Source of the DNA: Desulfobacteraceae bacterium UBA2230
Lineage (GTDB): Bacteria; Desulfobacterota; Desulfobacteria; Desulfobacterales; Desulfosarcinaceae
Reading direction: 5' to 3'
Length of the DNA: 9,957 nt
NCBI GenBank assembly: GCA_002348005.1
Contig: DDYQ01000262.1
Span: 1-9,957, forward strand
Part shown: positions 1 through 7,218 of the stretch, in pieces
How the letters are laid out: each line of letters starts with the position of its first letter
How positions within the stretch are numbered: position 1 is the stretch's first letter
The notes under the pieces: model-generated
What the model was told of the DNA's origin: nothing
Seen by the model: the letters and a program-made list of their open reading frames with translations, nothing else
The model's database searches: none
Translations under genes and position numbers: made by a program

Positions 1-23
1 TCTCCCAACTGAGCTACATCCCC
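1..23 (-). tRNA. tRNA gene, 5' end only (probably tRNA-Ala)
   Basis: Read on the minus strand, these bases give GGGGATGTAGCTCAGTTGGG followed by AGA. This is the acceptor 5' strand, the D-stem TAGCTC and the D-loop AGTTGGGAGA of a bacterial tRNA. The GGGGATGTAGCTCAG opening is what I know from bacterial tRNA-Ala genes. The anticodon lies outside the window, so the amino-acid assignment is inference, while the tRNA call itself is solid. The gene runs in the same direction as the dehydrogenase that ends 84 bases upstream of it. Confidence 0.85.
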
Positions 24-82
24 GAAATGTGGGCCTGTTCATAACAAATCATCCACCCGGAAACAACACAAATTTCAACGGC

Positions 83-96
83 GGCCGATCACGGCC
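83..96 (-). terminator. Weak hairpin downstream of the dehydrogenase gene
   Basis: GGCCG (83-87) and CGGCC (92-96) can form a 5-bp stem with a 4-base loop, 12 bases past the stop codon of the minus-strand dehydrogenase gene. No run of U follows on the transcript side, so it is a poor intrinsic terminator. It may only be a minor structure between the operon end and the co-directional tRNA gene. Confidence 0.2.
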
Positions 97-107
97 CTAT
101 CCATGAT

Positions 108-2963
108 TTATTGATCCCGGCGATCCGCCTCCTGAGCGGCCTCCCAGACCACCTCCACGGGGTGGCGCACGGGCAGCCGCCCCAGGTGCTCCATCTGCAT
201 CTGGCAGGTGGGGCAGTCAGTGACGCCCAGGTCGGCGTCCGAAGATGCGAGCTTGCCGGCCATGTCGGCGCCGATGGTGGTGCTCAGCTCGTAGTTGCGG
301 GCCAGCAGGCCCCAACTGCCGGCCATGCCGCAGCAGTGGCTCTTGAGATCCTGCACGGCAACGCCCGGCATCGAACCGAGCAAGGTGAGGGAGCTGTCGC
401 TTTCTTCCTGCAGGCGCAGATGGCAGGGCTGATGATACGCCAGTCTGCTTGCCGGTCCGTGCAGTTCAAGGCGCTTGCGGAAGCGGTTGAGCAGGTGCGA
501 AATGTGGATGGTCTTGGCCTGAACCTTTTTCGAATCCGAGCCCGCCAGCAGGTAGGACCAATCCGTCTGCAGGGCGTAGCCGCAGGATGAGCAGGTCACC
601 ACGATGGCCTCGACACGGTGCAGCAGGGTCCGCCAGGCGGTCAGGTTCTGTTGTGCTTTGTGGCGGGCGCGGTCGATCAGACCTTTGGAGAGCATGGGCA
701 GGCCGCAGCAGTGCTGAGGCGGTATCAGCACGGTATAACCTAAATGGTTAAGGACCCGGGCGGCGGCTTCGCCCAGCTCGGGCCGGATCTGGGCCGCGTA
801 ACAGCCCGCATAAAAGAGTACTGCCCGGCCGCCGCCGGGTAGACGGTTCGGGAGCCGCTGAAACAGAGAGCGCCGCGCAAAGGTGATCAGCGGGCGCTGG
901 GCTGCCAGTCCTGAAAGCCGGGCGGCCAGCCGGGTCATGCCCCGACTGCGGGCGGCAGCCGTCACCAGGGGCGTGACATTGCACAACAGCCGTCCGGCGG
1001 CTTCCACTTCGGCAACCAGGCGCTCCTCAATGGGTACACCGCAGCGGCGCGCATAAAGGGCCTTGGCCTCTATCGCCAGTTTGGGGATATTGACGTTTGA
1101 AGGGCACTCCTTAAAACAACTGCCGCAATTGATGCACAAAGCCATCACCGACTGGAGCGCTTCGGTGTAGAGCATCCGATCCGGTACGGCACCGCTGATC
1201 AGGGCGCGCAGGATATTGGCCTTGGCCTTGGGGGCGGCCGCTTCATCGCGGGTGAATTTGTACACCGGGCACATGCGCGTATCTGTGGTGACGGTGGTGC
1301 ATTTGCTGCAGCCATGGCACTTTTCGGTTTCATCGCTGAAGCCTTCGGGCCACTCGAGGTTGAGGGGCGCCGGCGGTACCGACCGGTACGCCGCACCGAA
1401 GCGTAGGTCACGGGTCATCTGGTCCGGGTCGTGATGGGTGATGATTTCGGGATTGAGTCGGCCGTCCGGGTCGAGCAGGCGCTTGGTCTGCTGAAAACAG
1501 GCGTAAATGCCGGGGTAGCGCCGTTGCACGTAGGCGCTGCGCAGACGCCCATCGCCGTGTTCGCCCGAAACGGTACCCCCCACCGATGTGACCAGTTCGA
1601 AAACCGCGTCGGCCAGGACCCGCAGCAAGGCGATATCGTGAGGGTCCTTGAGGTCGAGCAGCGGCCGGGTATGCAGCAGCCCCTTGGCGATATGGCCGTA
1701 GAGCACGAAAGCGACGCCATGGCGTTGGAAAATGGCATACAGTCCTTCGAAAAACGGCACCAGCCCGGCTACCGGTACGGCCGCGTCTTCGACCAGGGCC
1801 AGGATCTTGCGACGGCCTTTGAGCTTGTACAGAATGGGTACGGCGGCCTTGCGCAGGGCCCAGAACTTCTGCTTTTCAGCTTCGGTCACCGCCTGGTAAT
1901 GCCGTCTGCCCAGCTCGGCTTCGATCAGTTGCCGCTGGATTTCGGCCGCTCGAGCGGCGCAGGCTTCGGCCGTGCTGCCGTCGAACTCGATCAGCAGTAC
2001 ATTGTCGACATCGGCCGGAATGCGGTCGCGCAGCAGGGGATCGCTTTCGCGGGCCAGGCGCAGCAGCGATTTGTCCATTACCTCGATTCCCGAGGGTCCG
2101 GCCGGCATCGCCAATTGAACCGCCCGAGCGGCCGAGGCGATATCGTCAAAAAAGGCGACCACCAGGCTGTCGGTCGCCGGCCGCTGCACCAATCGCAGGC
2201 GCAGCCGGGTGGTGATGCCCAGGGTGCCTTCGCTGCCGCAGATCAACCGCTCCAGGTGCAGGCGATCGTCCTGGATCAGGCCGCGCAGGTTGTAGCCGGC
2301 GACATTGCACTTGACTGGCGGGTAGGCCCTCTCGATGGCGTCGCGGTGGTCGTGGTAGAGTGCGGCCAGAGCCCGGAGTGCGTCCGGCAGCCGCGAGAGC
2401 GGCAGGGCGGCGATTTCGGAGAGCCGGCGAACTTCGGAATCGGCGAAAACCACCTCCGCGTCCAGCAGGTAATCGGCCACATTGCCGTATTTGACCGAAT
2501 GGGCGCCGCTGGCATTGGTGGCGCACATGCCGCCAAAAGTGGCGTATTCGCCGCTGGAAGGATCAGGTGGGAAGAACCAGCCGCTGCCGCGAAGCACCGC
2601 TTCCAGTTCGCCCAGGCGGAACCCCGGCTCGCATTCGAACACGCCGGCCTCGGTGTCCAGGGTCAGCAGGCGATTCATATACTTGGAAAAATCGACGACC
2701 AGCCCTGCACCCAGGGCTGCACCGGTCAGTCCACTGCCCGCACCGCGCGCATGGACCGCGAGCCCGTGCGCGGCGGCGAAGCGCACCGCGCGGCGGACAT
2801 CGGCCGTACAGCGGGGGTAGATCAAGGCCGCCGGCATTTTCAGAAAAATACTGCCGTCCGTGGCCAGCAGAGAGCGGCGTAAAAGATCGCTGTGCAGTTC
2901 GCCCTCCAGATCGCGGGCCAGTTCGGTAAAAGGGTATTGCGTTTCAGGAGGGGCAGTGGGCAT
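108..2963 (-). CDS. FAD/Fe-S 2-hydroxyacid dehydrogenase, D-lactate dehydrogenase type (GlcD-GlpC-like fusion)
   Basis: A 951-residue flavoprotein likely to oxidise D-lactate (or a similar D-2-hydroxyacid) to the 2-oxoacid at the cytoplasmic face of the membrane. The N-terminal half is an FAD-binding PCMH/VAO fold followed by the FAD-oxidase C-terminal domain: ARGAGSGLTGAA (72-83), PPDPSS (132-137), CGSEGTLGI (242-250) and GEHGDG (467-472). Then come two 4Fe-4S motifs, C549/C552/C555/C565-P and C610/C613/C616/C620-P, and two cysteine-rich CCG domains (C721, CC at 752-753, C791/C794; then C847, CC at 877-878, C917/C920). The length fits single-chain D-LDH enzymes of this type. The ATG at 2963 lies inside the end of larA (20-base overlap) and has only a weak AGAAG ribosome site, suggesting translational coupling. 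Glycolate or D-2-hydroxyglutarate as substrate cannot be excluded; the LarA neighbour favours lactate. Confidence 0.93.
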   Translation of the reverse strand: MPTAPPETQYPFTELARDLEGELHSDLLRRSLLATDGSIFLKMPAALIYPRCTADVRRAVRFAAAHGLAVHARGAGSGLTGAALGAGLVVDFSKYMNRLLTLDTEAGVFECEPGFRLGELEAVLRGSGWFFPPDPSSGEYATFGGMCATNASGAHSVKYGNVADYLLDAEVVFADSEVRRLSEIAALPLSRLPDALRALAALYHDHRDAIERAYPPVKCNVAGYNLRGLIQDDRLHLERLICGSEGTLGITTRLRLRLVQRPATDSLVVAFFDDIASAARAVQLAMPAGPSGIEVMDKSLLRLARESDPLLRDRIPADVDNVLLIEFDGSTAEACAARAAEIQRQLIEAELGRRHYQAVTEAEKQKFWALRKAAVPILYKLKGRRKILALVEDAAVPVAGLVPFFEGLYAIFQRHGVAFVLYGHIAKGLLHTRPLLDLKDPHDIALLRVLADAVFELVTSVGGTVSGEHGDGRLRSAYVQRRYPGIYACFQQTKRLLDPDGRLNPEIITHHDPDQMTRDLRFGAAYRSVPPAPLNLEWPEGFSDETEKCHGCSKCTTVTTDTRMCPVYKFTRDEAAAPKAKANILRALISGAVPDRMLYTEALQSVMALCINCGSCFKECPSNVNIPKLAIEAKALYARRCGVPIEERLVAEVEAAGRLLCNVTPLVTAAARSRGMTRLAARLSGLAAQRPLITFARRSLFQRLPNRLPGGGRAVLFYAGCYAAQIRPELGEAAARVLNHLGYTVLIPPQHCCGLPMLSKGLIDRARHKAQQNLTAWRTLLHRVEAIVVTCSSCGYALQTDWSYLLAGSDSKKVQAKTIHISHLLNRFRKRLELHGPASRLAYHQPCHLRLQEESDSSLTLLGSMPGVAVQDLKSHCCGMAGSWGLLARNYELSTTIGADMAGKLASSDADLGVTDCPTCQMQMEHLGRLPVRHPVEVVWEAAQEADRRDQ

Positions 2964-4224
2964 CGGTATTGTTCTTCTGTTGAAGGTCGCTGCTTTTTCG
3001 AACCAGCAGTGAGGCGTTGGGGATGACGGCCAGTGATCCGGTATGTACCTTCACTATGCGCCCGACCGCATCGGCCGATAGCACTTCGCAGCCGATCTGC
3101 GCCGCGAGTTCCGCGGGAAGCCCGGTCACCAGTCCGATTTGGATACGCCGGACTTTGGCCATCATGGCCAGGGCCGTGCCGCCGTTGCCCTGGTAGTCTT
3201 CGGCCAGGTGGTCGAAGGCGGTTTCCCAGCCCAATGCGAACCAGGGCAGAAAGGTTTGCGAGCCGATCCCGTCCCGACATTGCGCCAGCACGATCAAACG
3301 GCCGCCGTCGCGCACGAAGTCTGCGGCGTGGTGAATGGCCTTGTGACTCTGTATGAAATTGATGTCCTTGGGGAACCCGCCGCAGGAGGCCAGTACGAGG
3401 TCGAACGCCTCGGGCCGACTGAGTTCGGTCAGTTCGGCGTGCCGGGCGCAGGCCGATGCGAAATGATCCGGGCCATGGCCCACGCGCAACTCGCAAACCC
3501 GGCCCCGGCTGTCCAGGATGCCGTGCACGGCCAGGTCGGCCGGTCTGCTCGCCTCACACTCGGCCAGATCTTCGGCCAGCGGGTTGCCGGCAATTACGCC
3601 CGGCCGGCAGCCGGCGGCCAGGGACCTTGCGGACCTGTCTAAAAAGAGTCCATGATTGGCGTATATTGCTCTTTTTTCGCCCAGACCGGGAAAGATCAGT
3701 TTGCGCCCGCCGCCAAAGCCGGCAAAGTAGTGGTGCGATACGGCGCCGAAGGTGATGAGGCAGCTGGCCTCCATGAGCTCGCGCGGCAGGCGAATCGGCG
3801 TGCCGCGACCGGTGCGGCCCAATTCCGTAAAGCTCGCCGGATCATCGCAGCGGTGGTGCCGGAAGGGGGCGGTTTCGTAAATATCGCCATAAGCCCGGCG
3901 GCATTCGTGCACCGTTTGGGGCGCATGCGTGCCGTATCCGATCCAGAACGTTACCCGGCGCGGGTCCGCACCCTGCGCCGTCAACGCTGCAAGCAGAACC
4001 GGAAGATACTCAGGGTAGCCGCACAAGCGCGTTTTATCGGCCAGCACCACGGCCGGACGGCTCAGGTTCAGGTTCGAGCGGCTCAGCACCGACGCCATAT
4101 CCTGGGCAAAACGGCGGGTATCCACGCGCGTTTCGGGTTCCACGGTGGTCAGTACCTCAGGCCTGCCTCCCAAACTGAAGCGCAGGTGATCACTGCCGTA
4201 TGGCAGATGCAGATCGAGGTCCAT
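2944..4224 (-). CDS. larA: LarA-family nickel-dependent lactate racemase (or 2-hydroxyacid racemase)
   Basis: A 426-residue protein of the LarA/DUF2088 family, which interconverts enantiomers of lactate or related 2-hydroxyacids using the nickel-pincer nucleotide (NPN) cofactor. The known Lactiplantibacillus LarA catalytic residues can be matched by spacing: DKTR with D63 and R66 (LarA D72/R75), H100 in GTH (H108), H165 in the SHHYFAGF motif (H174), K175 in GGGRK (K184, the cofactor-linked lysine) and H191 in NH (H200). All are present, so the enzyme should be active if NPN is supplied. Cofactor genes larB, larC and larE are not in this window. The ATG has AGGAG four bases upstream (4229-4233). 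It overlaps the downstream dehydrogenase by 20 bases, which makes a racemase-oxidase pair. Substrate specificity within the family varies, so lactate is an inference from the neighbour. Confidence 0.9.
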   Translation of the reverse strand: MDLDLHLPYGSDHLRFSLGGRPEVLTTVEPETRVDTRRFAQDMASVLSRSNLNLSRPAVVLADKTRLCGYPEYLPVLLAALTAQGADPRRVTFWIGYGTHAPQTVHECRRAYGDIYETAPFRHHRCDDPASFTELGRTGRGTPIRLPRELMEASCLITFGAVSHHYFAGFGGGRKLIFPGLGEKRAIYANHGLFLDRSARSLAAGCRPGVIAGNPLAEDLAECEASRPADLAVHGILDSRGRVCELRVGHGPDHFASACARHAELTELSRPEAFDLVLASCGGFPKDINFIQSHKAIHHAADFVRDGGRLIVLAQCRDGIGSQTFLPWFALGWETAFDHLAEDYQGNGGTALAMMAKVRRIQIGLVTGLPAELAAQIGCEVLSADAVGRIVKVHTGSLAVIPNASLLVRKSSDLQQKNNTDAHCPS

Positions 4225-4381
4225 AACGCTCCTTTCCGCCCGTTGATCACAGGAGTGTAGCCCAACTGTGCTTGCGATTCCATACGTATTTGCCTGAGGA
4301 AGGCATGCCGGTCGGCCGAACCATGGACGGCTGCGCTTCCCATGACTGTTTTCTCATGCAAAGCATTGTCAAATCGAGGAT
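4225..4381. other. Gap between radical SAM gene and larA
   Basis: 157 bases without a supported gene. It contains the larA ribosome site, a small hairpin (TGCCT 4291-4295, AGGCA 4301-4305), an 8-base palindrome ATACGTAT (4282-4289) and the palindromic ATGC-AAA-GCAT (4356-4366). I found no convincing -35/-10 pair for larA, so whether larA has its own promoter or is read through from the radical SAM gene stays open. Confidence 0.4.
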
Positions 4382-5512
4382 TCAGTTCAGGCGCTGGGCG
4401 GGATCGTCGTCGAACGGATTGTTTACGGTTTCGACCGGTACCGCCGAATGCGCGGCGCCCCAAGCGGTGTTTCGCAGCCGGTCGCCGTAGTAGCCGATCA
4501 GAGCGGTATTGTTATACCAGCAGCGGCACGCTCGGGAGGTGCGCAGTCGGTGCCGCTCACGTTCGGACTCGGGCGACCACCACACCTCGCGGAAGGAATG
4601 CCCCTGGATCGATCCCATGCGGACGTGTTGCTCCAGACAGGGATAGACGTTGCCCCAGGGGTCGATGCGCGCCATCAGAACCCCGGCGTAGCAGCGTGCG
4701 TAGGGATAGATGCCGGTTTTTTTCAGACTGGCGATCAGAGTGCGCATGTAACCATCGCCGGACAGGCATGTGCCATGCAGTTGATCGCGCAAAACGGCTG
4801 GATCGAGGCGCAAGTCAGCCGGCGGCAGGCCGGTATAGAAGGCATCGCCGCAGTGGTGCACCGGTTGAAGCAGTATATCGTCGGCCACGCCGTGCCATTT
4901 TGCATGGAACGCATTGATTTGATGCTGGTTGTGATTGGAAATGGTCATGCGCACGCGCAGCACGGGCCTTTGACGGCGATCGACGGTCAACAGACGGTGG
5001 ATGCCGCGTTCGATCACCGCATATGACCCGTCGATTCCCCGAATGGCATCGTGCGTTTCAGCCGTGGCACCGTCCAGGCTGACCGTGACGCAGGTCGCGC
5101 CGCATGCGGCGACCCGATCGCGCAAGCGTTCCAGGAGCATGCCGTTGGTACACAGGTTGACCGAGAGGCCGGCCTCGGCAAAGGCGCCGATGATCTCAAA
5201 AACATCCGGCCGCACCAGTGGTTCTCCGCCGGCGATGCTGATTTGATGCACCGCCAGGCCTTTGAATTCGGCGGCCAGCCGGCGGTAATCGGAAAGGGTC
5301 AGGCTTTCACGGCGGGGATCGTTCCAGCGCTGACACATGCGGCAACGGCAGTTGCAGCGGTAGGTGATATCGAACTCGGCCATATAGGGCCCAACTTCCG
5401 GCGGCCGGCCGCCGGCATCCGCGATCACATTGACGCGCGAACCCCGGACCGTACGCATGAAGCGCCGGGAGAGAATGATGCGGCGATAACACCAGAAGTT
5501 TTTAAAGCGCAT
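4382..5512 (-). CDS. Radical SAM protein with Twitch/SPASM-like C-terminal domain, function unknown
   Basis: A 376-residue radical S-adenosylmethionine enzyme. The 4Fe-4S/SAM motif CxxxCxxC is C53/C57/C60 (within RCNCRCRMC), followed by the SAM-contacting GGEP at 95-98 and the VSLDG strand at about 134-138. The C-terminal part has C264-x12-G277-x4-C282, the hallmark opening of SPASM/Twitch auxiliary-cluster domains, and then only C319 and C321. This points to one auxiliary cluster (Twitch) rather than two. Such enzymes modify peptides, build cofactors or activate other enzymes; I cannot name the substrate. The N-terminal 40 residues are basic (RRIILSRRF) and precede the barrel. The ATG at 5512 has no good ribosome site and lies 11 bases inside a possible small upstream ORF. 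M19 (5458) is an alternative start, also without a clear site. The gene is co-directional with larA, 157 bases away, so shared transcription is possible. Confidence 0.88.
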   Translation of the reverse strand: MRFKNFWCYRRIILSRRFMRTVRGSRVNVIADAGGRPPEVGPYMAEFDITYRCNCRCRMCQRWNDPRRESLTLSDYRRLAAEFKGLAVHQISIAGGEPLVRPDVFEIIGAFAEAGLSVNLCTNGMLLERLRDRVAACGATCVTVSLDGATAETHDAIRGIDGSYAVIERGIHRLLTVDRRQRPVLRVRMTISNHNQHQINAFHAKWHGVADDILLQPVHHCGDAFYTGLPPADLRLDPAVLRDQLHGTCLSGDGYMRTLIASLKKTGIYPYARCYAGVLMARIDPWGNVYPCLEQHVRMGSIQGHSFREVWWSPESERERHRLRTSRACRCWYNNTALIGYYGDRLRNTAWGAAHSAVPVETVNNPFDDDPAQRLN

Positions 5513-5588
5513 AAGTTGATCGGTATTGGGGTCCGTCCATGATTACGGCACGGCCGGATCGAGGACAGGCATGGATAAACATGTGCAA
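5502..5588 (-). CDS. Possible leader ORF overlapping the radical SAM start
   Basis: A 28-codon frame with TTG at 5588 (or ATG at 5582) ending at TAA 5502, overlapping the radical SAM start codon by 11 bases. A strong GGAGG (plus-strand CCTCC, 5599-5603) within a G-run lies 10 bases before the TTG. The peptide ends in PQYRSTYAL and contains one cysteine. It matches no family I know. It could be a translational-coupling leader for the radical SAM gene, which lacks a ribosome site of its own, or chance. A longer frame continues upstream to about 5933 without coding character. Confidence 0.2.
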   Translation of the reverse strand: MHMFIHACPRSGRAVIMDGPQYRSTYAL

Positions 5589-5922
5589 TGAATAACAACC
5601 TCCCCCCCTGATGTCAACGCAAGGGTCGCACGCGGCAGGGTCCGTCAAAGTCACGCGTGTAAGGACCGGTTGAGCTTTCGGGGTCGGGGTCGGAATCGAT
5701 ATCGAAAGGCCGCCGGTATTGCAGCTCCAAACTAACCATTCATCAGCTGAGCGGCGGCTGCACGGTGCGGTCCGGCGGCGGAGGCTGACATCGGGGGAGG
5801 CTCCTGCATCCCCTGTTTTCGGAATTTGATTTCGGCTTTTTGCGGCGCGATGATACGGAGTCGAACCAAGGCGCATGAATGAACATGTACGACGGAAATC
5901 TTGAAATAAGTTCTCCGATGAT

Positions 5923-5952
5923 TTTATATTCAATTGCGCAATGACCTGTTAA
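5923..5952 (-). promoter_or_regulatory. Sigma70-like promoter with palindrome in the spacer
   Basis: On the minus strand TTAACA (5952-5947) is followed after 18 bases by TATAAA (5928-5923), each matching 5 of 6 consensus positions, in a locally AT-rich patch of an otherwise GC-rich region. The spacer holds the perfect 10-base palindrome ATTGCGCAAT (5933-5942), well placed for a repressor. Transcription would start near 5916 and give a leader of about 400 bases before the radical SAM gene. This is a prediction from sequence only. Confidence 0.4.
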
Positions 5953-6260
5953 AGCTTGAAATCGCCGATTGCGACATCAAGTTCGATAGAATCGGGATTC
6001 AGCTCGGTTGTTCGCGCGGCGCAGACAGACCAGCAGGCCGGGGGTGCGGCCGCGGCGCGCCCTTGATACCGCAATCGCTTGCCGATCGTGACGCTAGTGT
6101 GATTGTGGGCCTGTATTTCACGCTCGCGACGGTGTTCGGATGCAGAACCGAACTCTATCGGATCTGGCCAGAAAATCATCCCTATTGAAGTCGGCCATAA
6201 AGAAGGTATTGATCGTTAGCGAGTCAGCGTATGTTCCCCGGACGACCCGAAGATCGCGCA

Positions 6261-6293
6261 CGCCGGCAACCGGGCTGACGCGCTCTGCCGGCG
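6261..6293. repeat. 8-bp inverted repeat upstream of the CMD-family gene
   Basis: CGCCGGCA (6261-6268) and TGCCGGCG (6286-6293) are perfect reverse complements separated by 17 bases. The second arm ends 14 bases before the GGAGG ribosome site of the gene at 6319. As RNA it would form a GC-rich stem in the 5' leader; as DNA it could be an operator. GGGTTTC follows, which is not a terminator T-run. Confidence 0.4.
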
Positions 6294-6307
6294 GGTTTCA
6301 ATCCCAT

Positions 6308-6312
6308 GGAGG
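6308..6312 (+). promoter_or_regulatory. Ribosome binding site deciding a GTG start
   Basis: GGAGG sits six bases before the GTG at 6319, the ideal spacing. No other start codon is near it in the frame of the CMD-family protein, so the GTG start is well supported. Confidence 0.7.
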
Positions 6313-6318
6313 TAGGCA

Positions 6319-6681
6319 GTGACTGATTTGACCGTTCAAAGAATCGAGCAGAGTATCAGGGATCGTAAAACGTTGCACATGACGTTCGTGAACAATGTAA
6401 AGACCTACAAGCCCTTTCTCGAATTGGAAGCCAGGGCCTTCAGTGACGGCGCACTGCCGAAAAAGATCAAGGAGTTGATGGCCCTTTCGATTTCGATTGT
6501 GACCAAGTGCGAACCGTGTATGGAATGGCATCTTGATCAGGCCCTGCAGGCGGGCGCCGCCGACGCGGAAATCTATGAGACTATCGATGTCGCCATCGAG
6601 ATGGGCGGCGGCCAGGCCGGGGCCTATGCGCGCTTTGTGCTCAGGGCCCTGGAGTATTTCAAGGAGCGCAATCGAAAATGA
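6319..6681 (+). CDS. Carboxymuconolactone decarboxylase family (AhpD-like) protein
   Basis: A 120-residue helical protein of the CMD/AhpD family. The conserved set E52, C64, C67 and H71 has the same spacing as the AhpD proton-relay residues (E118, C130, C133, H137 of Mycobacterium tuberculosis), in a context of KELMALS, CEPC and MEWH. This supports a redox-active dithiol (alkylhydroperoxidase-like) rather than a true carboxymuconolactone decarboxylase. The histidine that lies between the cysteines in AhpD is a proline here. The protein is expected to be cytoplasmic and oligomeric. It starts at a GTG with an ideal ribosome site. It is the first gene of a plus-strand set that includes a monooxygenase-like and a VOC protein. 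That company suggests detoxification or turnover of an organic compound, but the substrate is unknown. Confidence 0.88.
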   Translation: MTDLTVQRIEQSIRDRKTLHMTFVNNVKTYKPFLELEARAFSDGALPKKIKELMALSISIVTKCEPCMEWHLDQALQAGAADAEIYETIDVAIEMGGGQAGAYARFVLRALEYFKERNRK

Positions 6682-6785
6682 TCGACACGCCCCGATCCGC
6701 ATGAGCGCAACCACGCTGCTTCGCGGGCCTGGGGTCAAAACGATGCGGACAGTTGTTTCAAGAAGCGATTTGAGGAGAAGCCAAA

Positions 6786-7138
6786 ATGATCGCGCTTGCC
6801 TGGAGAGGCTGGGCAAAGCCGGAAGATGCCGATGCCTACGAGCACCTGCTGCGGCAGGTGGTGTATCCTGCCCTGCGCAAGCTTTCTGGCTACCGGGGCG
6901 GCTATATCCTGCGCCGGGAGGTGCCGGAGGAAGTGGAGTTCGTCACCGTCAACCTGTCGACGCGCTGGAGACCGTGAAGGCCTTTGCGGGCGAAGACTAC
7001 GAGACACCGGTGTTCGAGCCGGAAGCGCGCAGGCTGCTTTCCAGGGTCGAGCCGATCGCCCGCCACTACGCGGTCAAGGAAAGTGCGCACCCGGGAGGCG
7101 ACGCGGCGCTTGAGGGAGAGCCCACTGCCGGACGATAA
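6786..7138 (+). pseudogene. Antibiotic-biosynthesis-monooxygenase-like protein, broken by a -1 frameshift
   Basis: An ATG at 6786 with GAGGAG at 6772-6777 opens a frame reading WRGWAKPEDADAYEHLL and, later, YRGGYILRRE and EVEFVTVNL. This is the ferredoxin-like fold of ABM/EthD-type small monooxygenases. After residue 57 the frame runs into TGA at 6975-6977. The second half of the same domain (DALETVKAFAGEDYE, then PEARRLLSRVEPIARHY) continues in the next frame to TAA at 7136-7138. The break sits at 6957-6958, where the remaining T-C looks like a TTC/TTT codon missing one base. A repaired product would be about 117 residues, a normal size for the family. Either the gene is recently inactivated or one base was lost in sequencing. 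The family assignment is from motif memory and no reaction can be claimed. Confidence 0.7.
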
Positions 7139-7218
7139 TGGATCGTGGCGCTCAAATTGCGGCGGCCGGATGCCGACGGCCGCCGCGCAGAGCCGCGAAA
7201 TGGCCGCGGCTGAAGCGC

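Larger units (their letters stand above)
5513..6318. other. Divergent intergenic region, no supported protein gene
   Basis: About 800 bases between the divergent radical SAM and CMD-family genes. Open frames of 60-143 codons exist on both strands, but they have no ribosome sites, no recognisable motifs and low-complexity Arg/Ala/Pro compositions typical of GC-rich noise. It contains the promoter-like element at 5923-5952, a structured G/C-rich stretch near 5790-5815 and the inverted repeat at 6261-6293, so it is best seen as regulatory or degraded sequence. Confidence 0.5.

Noticed and set aside
1431..2882. 483-codon plus-strand open frame opposite the dehydrogenase
   Set aside because: It is antisense to a gene with all family motifs. 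Its product is Gln/Gly/Ala-rich without domains, a usual GC-rich shadow.
4344..4372. TTGACA (minus strand, 4372-4367) as a larA promoter
   Set aside because: The -35 is perfect, but the hexamer at 17 bases is ACAGTC and neighbouring spacings are no better. Part of the element lies within the tail of the gap, without supporting AT-richness.
5745..5815. G/C-rich structured stretch considered as the end of a group II intron or a terminator
   Set aside because: No domain V-like hairpin, reverse transcriptase or flanking exon signal could be recognised, and no plus-strand gene lies upstream to terminate.
5855..5875. GGTTCGACTCC on the minus strand, like a tRNA T-loop (possible attachment-site remnant)
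   Set aside because: The flanking bases do not pair into a T-stem and no integrase is present, so it is most likely chance.
29..6114. GTGGGCCTGT shared by 29-38 and 6105-6114
   Set aside because: It is only ten bases and the flanks are unrelated, which is expected by chance in a window of this length and composition.
5934..6188. 84-codon plus-strand ORF in the intergenic region
   Set aside because: It has no ribosome site, no start codon better than a rare one, no recognisable motif and no coding-like third positions.
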